This document shows positions 5,521 through 9,327 of a stretch of DNA of 9,327 nt, in pieces; positions within the stretch are counted from its first letter, which is position 1; every line of letters begins with the position of its first letter. Source of the DNA: Negativicoccus succinicivorans (lineage in GTDB: Bacteria; Bacillota; Negativicutes; Veillonellales; Negativicoccaceae); assembly GCF_018373335.1 (NCBI RefSeq), contig NZ_JAHAHH010000053.1, forward strand, positions 1 through 9,327. The letters run 5' to 3'. Under the pieces are notes generated by a model. The model worked only from the letters and a program-made list of their open reading frames with translations, was not told the DNA's origin and did no database searches. Both the position numbers and the translations under genes were made by a program.

Positions 5521-6690
5521 ATGCTGACCTTATTAAAGAATGCGCATGTATTTGCGCCAGAAGACCTCGGAACGAAAGATATTTTAATCGCCAACGGCAT
5601 CATCGAAGCCATCGATGACCAACTCGATGTACAAGGTGTTGAAGCGGAAACGATCGACTGCGAAGGCATGCGATTGATCCCAGGTTTTATCGACGGCCAC
5701 GTTCATATCACAGGCGGCGGCGGCGAAGGCGGCTTTCATACCCGCACGCCGGAAATGCCTTTATCCAGAGCGACACGCTGCGGCGTGACCACCATTTGCG
5801 GTCTATGCGGTACCGACGGCGTGACCCGTTCGCAGGAAAACCTGCTCGCCAAAGCGTATGCGTTGGAGAATGAAGGTCTCACCGCCTACATGTATGTCGG
5901 TTCGTACGAAGTACCGACGCCGACCATCACCGGCAGCATTCGTTCCGACATCATGCTGATTGACAAATGCATCGGCGCCGGCGAAATCGCCGTTTCCGAT
6001 CACCGTTCGTCACAGCCGAATTACGATCTCTACCGCGATATCGTCGCGCAGGTCCGCATCGGCGGTATGCTCGCGGGCAAAGCGGGCATCGTTAATTTCC
6101 ACATGGGCGACGGCGAACGAGGACTCGAGCCGCTGCGTCAGATCGCAAACGAAACGGAAATTCCTTATACCAACATGCTGCCGACCCACACCAACCGCAA
6201 CCAACATCTGTTTAACGAAGCGGTACAGTATGTCAAAGACGGCGGCTATATCGACCTCACGTCCTGCGTCAGTCCGGAGGCGGGAAGCAAACATGCCGTC
6301 AAACCGTCCAAAGCGATTCGCCGCCTAATTGAGGAAGGCTGCGACATGTCGCATGTCCTGATGAGCTCGGACGGCTACGGCTCGGTACCGCTCTTTGACG
6401 ATCACGGCAACAACATCGGCGTCGGTATCGGCGATCAGTCCTCACTGATGACCGAATTCCGCGATGCGGTCGAAACGGAAGGCTGTGATTTTACGACCGT
6501 CCTTTCCATTCTCACCAAAAACGTCGCCGACCTCTTCCGCTTCAAGAAAAAAGGCGAAATCGCCGTCGGCAAAGATGCCGACTTCATGACGATCAACGAC
6601 CGGTTTGAACTGCAAAAACTGTGGGCCAAAGGCCGTCTCATGGTCGATAACGGCGAGCCGATCGTTTTCGGCACATTTGAAAAGCACTGA
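5521..6690 (+). CDS. iadA: Isoaspartyl dipeptidase (beta-aspartyl peptidase)
   Basis: Cytoplasmic binuclear-zinc amidohydrolase that removes isoaspartyl residues from dipeptides made when damaged proteins are degraded. The protein has 389 residues (E. coli IadA 390). The metal and substrate residues known from E. coli align: H60 and H62 (HxH), E69 in the GGGGE loop, Y129, R162 in SDHRS, H194, H223, R226, catalytic D284 and S288. The exception is the bridging ligand: where E. coli has carbamylated Lys162, the aligned residue here is E155, in IGAGEIAVSDHR. A carboxylate can fill the same role in other amidohydrolases, so activity is still likely, and this may mark a distinct subgroup. The ATG at 5521 follows AAAGGA (5508-5513) by 7 bases. 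It is the third gene of the operon, behind a hairpin, and ends before a strong terminator. Confidence 0.93.
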   Translation: MLTLLKNAHVFAPEDLGTKDILIANGIIEAIDDQLDVQGVEAETIDCEGMRLIPGFIDGHVHITGGGGEGGFHTRTPEMPLSRATRCGVTTICGLCGTDGVTRSQENLLAKAYALENEGLTAYMYVGSYEVPTPTITGSIRSDIMLIDKCIGAGEIAVSDHRSSQPNYDLYRDIVAQVRIGGMLAGKAGIVNFHMGDGERGLEPLRQIANETEIPYTNMLPTHTNRNQHLFNEAVQYVKDGGYIDLTSCVSPEAGSKHAVKPSKAIRRLIEEGCDMSHVLMSSDGYGSVPLFDDHGNNIGVGIGDQSSLMTEFRDAVETEGCDFTTVLSILTKNVADLFRFKKKGEIAVGKDADFMTINDRFELQKLWAKGRLMVDNGEPIVFGTFEKH

Positions 6691-6710
6691 GCTTTTCGCA
6701 CCGGCACGGC

Positions 6711-6746
6711 AATAAAAAAGAACCGCGGTTGCGGTTCTTTTTTATT
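6711..6746. terminator. Bidirectional terminator between iadA and the YbjN-like gene
   Basis: A perfect 16-bp inverted repeat (6711-6726 with 6731-6746) around a GGTT loop, with GAACCGC/GCGGTTC core and A-run and T-run flanks. It terminates iadA on the plus strand and the gene ending at 6753 on the minus strand. Confidence 0.9.
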
Positions 6747-6752
6747 GGTTTT

Positions 6753-7187
6753 TTACGCCCAGATTTTTTTCATCAAACCGGCATAATTTTCCGTCAGGTG
6801 ACCGACCATGACATCCAAAATCACACGAATTAATTCCGGATTGAAGTCGTCATCTGTTGTCGGTACGCAGGCGTCCAGGAAAATATTTCCGTCTTCATCG
6901 AGGAAATATTTGAAGACTTTATACGAACGGTTTTGTTCGTTCAAGTAGGTCAATACCTGTTCTTCATTTTTCTCTTTGAGCGCGCCCGTCGCTACCTGGA
7001 CACGAATCATCACGTAGATGGTGTCGTCGACAAAAAGCGCCGTCGGCAAGCTTTGCCCTTCCGTTTGAATATGGGAACGGAACACATGCGTGTGGATTTC
7101 ATCGCCGATCTCTTCCACCTGGAAGATGCCCGGGTGATTTGCTTCAAAATACTCTTTCAGTGCTTTTGCTTTTGTTTCCTCAGCCAT
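6753..7187 (-). CDS. Small acidic protein with YbjN-like fold, function unknown
   Basis: A 144-residue soluble, acidic protein without signal peptide or membrane segment. Its pattern of alternating strands (LFVDDTIYVMIRVQVATGAL, then YKVFKYFLDEDGNIFLDA) followed by a helical C-terminus (PELIRVILDVMVGHLTENY) resembles YbjN/type III secretion chaperone-like domains, but I do not recognise a specific family with certainty. The ATG at 7187 has a strong GAGGAGG eight bases upstream. A perfect TATAAT lies at 7229-7224 on the minus strand, 37 bases before the start, so the gene has its own promoter. It is a single-gene unit bounded by its terminator at 6711-6746. The position next to iadA and the ribose operon gives no functional clue because both neighbours are separated from it by terminators. 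Confidence 0.8.
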   Translation of the reverse strand: MAEETKAKALKEYFEANHPGIFQVEEIGDEIHTHVFRSHIQTEGQSLPTALFVDDTIYVMIRVQVATGALKEKNEEQVLTYLNEQNRSYKVFKYFLDEDGNIFLDACVPTTDDDFNPELIRVILDVMVGHLTENYAGLMKKIWA

Positions 7188-7485
7188 ATTAGTCCTCCTC
7201 TGTCGTACTTATATAGTAATTCCATTATAAACTAAAAAACGAACGCGGTACAGTCACAAAAGTAAAACGATACGGGCAACCTCGCAAAACGGTTGACGCA
7301 CCTGCCTCAGTTATTTCTGTTTCTCCTGTATGTTCGGCCGTCAGAAATTTCAGGAAATCTGTATTTTATTCTGGATGCAAATCATTTTCTGACTTCCAGG
7401 CACTTCCAAAATTGTCGCCATGTCATCTGTCATCTTTATTACATCGCTATCATTTGTTGGGCAATGCACGACCGCTTTTTTATAC
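7188..7485. other. Intergenic region with no recognised gene
   Basis: About 300 bases between the YbjN-like gene start and the rbsB terminator. Apart from the TATAAT of the YbjN-like gene (7229-7224, minus) it contains an 8-bp inverted repeat GTCAGAAA/TTTCTGAC (7340-7347 and 7386-7393) around a 38-base A/T-rich loop. I see no ribosome site with a credible reading frame and no known RNA motif. Confidence 0.55.
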
Positions 7486-7516
7486 AAAAAAGGACAAGCG
7501 GATGCTTGTCCTTTTT
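7486..7516 (-). terminator. Terminator of the ribose transport operon
   Basis: AAAAAGGACAAGC (7487-7499), loop GGAT, GCTTGTCCTTTTT (7504-7516). On the minus strand the stem is followed by six T's, 33 bases after the rbsB stop. It closes the operon, so no ribokinase gene follows rbsB in the same transcript. Confidence 0.88.
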
Positions 7517-7548
7517 ATCTACCTCATCAAGTTGTCATGGAACTGCGC

Positions 7549-8466
7549 TTATTTCGTGACGAGTTTCAACGGTACGGCGATATGATCGGCAACCGCTTCT
7601 TTTTTAACCGCTTTAACGGCGGCTTCAAGGCCCTGTTCGCCCATCAGTTTCGGCTGCTGCGCGATCGTAGCCGCCATCGAACCGTCTTTAACGGCTTTAA
7701 TGCCGTCTTCCGTGCCGTCGAAACCGACGATAAATACTTGTTTTCCGGCGCTCTTCGCCGCTTCAATAGCACCGAGTGCCATTTCATCATTGTGCGCGAA
7801 AATAGCCTGGATTTCGGGGTTGGCTTGTAAAATGTTTTCCGCCACCGTCAGACCTTTGGTCCGATCGAATTCTGCCGTCTGTTTGGCGACAATGTTCAAT
7901 TTGCTGTCGGCGAGTTTGTGGAAGCCTTCACCGCGTTCACGAGTCGCAGATGCGCCCGGGATACCTTCCATTTCGGCAACCGCTACATTGCTGCCGAGTT
8001 TATCGATAATGTATTGCGCCGCCATTTCGCCGCCTTTAACGTTATCGGAAGCGATCAGGGATACGACTTGGCCGCCATCAGAAGCGCGGTCCACCATCAG
8101 AACCGGAATACCGGCTTTGTTGGCCGCTTCAACCGAGTTGGCGATCGCCGCGGAATCGACCGGGTTGATCAGCAAAACGTTTACTTTGTGCTGGATCAGG
8201 TCCGCTACATCATTGGCCTGTTTAGCCGGATCGTTCCCCGCGTCAAGCGTCTGCACGTCTACGCCCAAAGCTTTCGCTTTTTCGGTGACACCGTCGCTCA
8301 ACGTGACGAAGAACGGATTGTTCAAAGTCGATACGGAGAAACCTACCGTAATTTTTTCACCGGTTTTAGCCGCCGGTGCTTCTTTTTTGTCGCTGCCGCC
8401 GCAACCGGCCATCAAAACGACCAGGCAAAGCGACATCACGACGAGTAATAACTTGCGTAACTTCAT
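7549..8466 (-). CDS. rbsB: Ribose ABC transporter substrate-binding lipoprotein RbsB
   Basis: Extracytoplasmic ribose receptor that delivers sugar to the RbsC permease. The 305-residue precursor starts with a lipoprotein signal peptide: basic MKLRK, a hydrophobic core, and a lipobox ending A20-G21-C22, so the mature protein is lipid-anchored at C22. This differs from the free periplasmic E. coli RbsB. The rest aligns with E. coli RbsB over its whole length, and the ribose-contacting residues are retained: S46, N50, F52 and F53 in STLNNPFF, N101, D126-R127, R178 in RERGEGF, F200, N226, D250 in GFDGT and Q270. Retention of the full set makes D-ribose the likely ligand. The start at 8466 has GAGGGGG seven bases upstream and lies 14 bases after the rbsC stop, so the genes form one operon with rbsB last. 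Confidence 0.94.
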   Translation of the reverse strand: MKLRKLLLVVMSLCLVVLMAGCGGSDKKEAPAAKTGEKITVGFSVSTLNNPFFVTLSDGVTEKAKALGVDVQTLDAGNDPAKQANDVADLIQHKVNVLLINPVDSAAIANSVEAANKAGIPVLMVDRASDGGQVVSLIASDNVKGGEMAAQYIIDKLGSNVAVAEMEGIPGASATRERGEGFHKLADSKLNIVAKQTAEFDRTKGLTVAENILQANPEIQAIFAHNDEMALGAIEAAKSAGKQVFIVGFDGTEDGIKAVKDGSMAATIAQQPKLMGEQGLEAAVKAVKKEAVADHIAVPLKLVTK

Positions 8467-8480
8467 TCCATAACCCCCTC

Positions 8481-9327
8481 TTATTTTTTGCGATCCATCA
8501 GAACCGCCAACAAAATAACGCCGCCTTTGACAACTTGTTGGTAAAAACTGGAAACATTCAAAATATTAAGTCCGTTTGTGAGCGTGGCGATGATCAACGC
8601 ACCAATCAGAGAACCCGTGATGCGGCCTTTACCGCCGGCCAGACTGGTCCCGCCCAAAACGACCGCAGCGATCGCGTCAAGTTCATAACCGGTCCCCGCC
8701 GTAGGTTGGGCGGAGTTGAGGCGGCTCGTAATGATGATCCCCGCCAACGCGGTTAAAAGACCCGTGATCGCGTATGCGAAAATTTTGACGCGCGAGATAT
8801 GAACACCCGCGATGTACGATACTTTTTCACTGCCGCCGACCGCATACGTTTTTCGGCCGAGCGTCGTTTTATTTAAAATAAACCAGCAAAGCGCGAACAT
8901 GAGCAACGTCGTGATCGCCGGCACCGGTACGCCGAAGACGTCGCCTATGCCAAACGCCGTGAAAAACGGATGCGAAGTCAAGCCGCTGATCGGACGACCG
9001 TTGCTGTACACCAGCGTCGCCCCGCGGAAGATCGTCATCGTCGCCAAGGTCGCGATAAACGGCGCGACTTTACCATACGTGATAATGAGTCCGTTGGCGG
9101 CGCCGAGCGCGATACCGATCAGGCAACAGAGCGCCATGCTCACGACAGGGTCCGTGCCGCTCTTGATCATGCCCGCCATCAACGCGGTCGAAAGCGCCAG
9201 CAGCGAACCGACGGAAAGATCAATGCCTCCGGTCAGAATGACAAACGTCATGCCGAAGGAAATCAGCGCGTTGACCGAGACTTGCCGCAACAGGTTCGAC
9301 AGGTTGGACGGATTAAGAAATGTCGGA
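8481..9327 (-). CDS. rbsC: Ribose ABC transporter permease RbsC (N-terminus cut by window edge)
   Basis: Membrane permease subunit of the ribose importer. The reading frame stays open to the right edge, giving 281 residues of an expected 320 or so; about 40 N-terminal residues are outside the window. The first visible residues (PTFLNPSNLSNLLRQVSVNA) align with SPNFFTINNLFNILQQTSVNA of E. coli RbsC, so the in-frame TTG at 9290 is an internal leucine and not a start. Family landmarks include GMTFVILTGGIDLSVGSLLAL and, near the C-terminus, the block SAQPTAGTGYELDAIAAVVL followed by GGTSLAGGKGR, which is the cytoplasmic loop contacting the ATPase RbsA. The C-terminus ends at MDRKK. Gene order rbsC-rbsB matches the usual rbs operon, with rbsA expected upstream to the right. 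Confidence 0.94.
   Translation of the reverse strand, partial: PTFLNPSNLSNLLRQVSVNALISFGMTFVILTGGIDLSVGSLLALSTALMAGMIKSGTDPVVSMALCCLIGIALGAANGLIITYGKVAPFIATLATMTIFRGATLVYSNGRPISGLTSHPFFTAFGIGDVFGVPVPAITTLLMFALCWFILNKTTLGRKTYAVGGSEKVSYIAGVHISRVKIFAYAITGLLTALAGIIITSRLNSAQPTAGTGYELDAIAAVVLGGTSLAGGKGRITGSLIGALIIATLTNGLNILNVSSFYQQVVKGGVILLAVLMDRKK

Noticed and set aside
7700..8473. 257-codon open frame antisense to rbsB (and another at 7918-8448)
   Set aside because: RbsB is matched over its full length including signal peptide and ribose residues; the antisense frames are Ser/Ala- or Arg/Phe-rich shadows.
8481..9290. rbsC taken as a complete gene starting at TTG 9290
   Set aside because: The frame remains open to the window edge and the residues upstream align with RbsC, so the gene is truncated by the window and the TTG is an internal leucine.

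Overview
This 9.3 kb window (about half G+C, strong Shine-Dalgarno sites, many hairpin-plus-T-tract terminators, one yybP-ykoY riboswitch) looks like a Firmicutes chromosome. The gene mix and protein flavour suggest the Negativicutes (Veillonella/Megasphaera relatives), but that placement is inference. It carries eight complete and two partial protein genes, all metabolic or transport functions. I see no insertion sequence, phage gene, CRISPR array, tRNA or rRNA.

Layout. 1-1308 (minus): nearly all of a PotE-type putrescine/ornithine antiporter, cut at the left edge a few codons before its expected end. 1309-1621: intergenic, with a five-unit 10-bp GATA-type repeat, a palindrome and an orphan terminator. 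1622-1781: a sigma-A-type promoter feeding a yybP-ykoY (Mn2+) riboswitch whose 3' strand also forms a terminator. 1821-3236 (plus): two tandem TerC/YjbE-family membrane proteins behind that switch. 3291-4055 (minus): a YdfG-like short-chain dehydrogenase, convergent with the TerC pair over a shared terminator. 4205-6690 (plus): an operon of two Gate-domain membrane proteins (YjiH-like, YjiG) and isoaspartyl dipeptidase IadA, with a terminator hairpin inside the operon. 6753-7187 (minus): a small acidic YbjN-like protein. 7549-9327 (minus): ribose-binding lipoprotein RbsB and the ribose permease RbsC, the latter cut by the right edge.

How the genes work together. The riboswitch and TerC pair form a manganese-homeostasis unit: Mn2+ should stabilise the aptamer, block the terminator and turn on membrane proteins thought to move Mn2+. 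The yjiH-yjiG-iadA cluster resembles the E. coli iadA-yjiG-yjiH cluster and probably couples membrane handling of a peptide or peptide-like compound to cleavage of isoaspartyl dipeptides. rbsC-rbsB is the end of a ribose ABC importer operon whose ATPase is presumably just outside the window.

Most notable points: the complete riboswitch with a legible expression platform; an IadA in which the usual carbamylated metal-bridging lysine is a glutamate; the strong terminator 17 bases before iadA; and the unexplained intergenic region upstream of potE.
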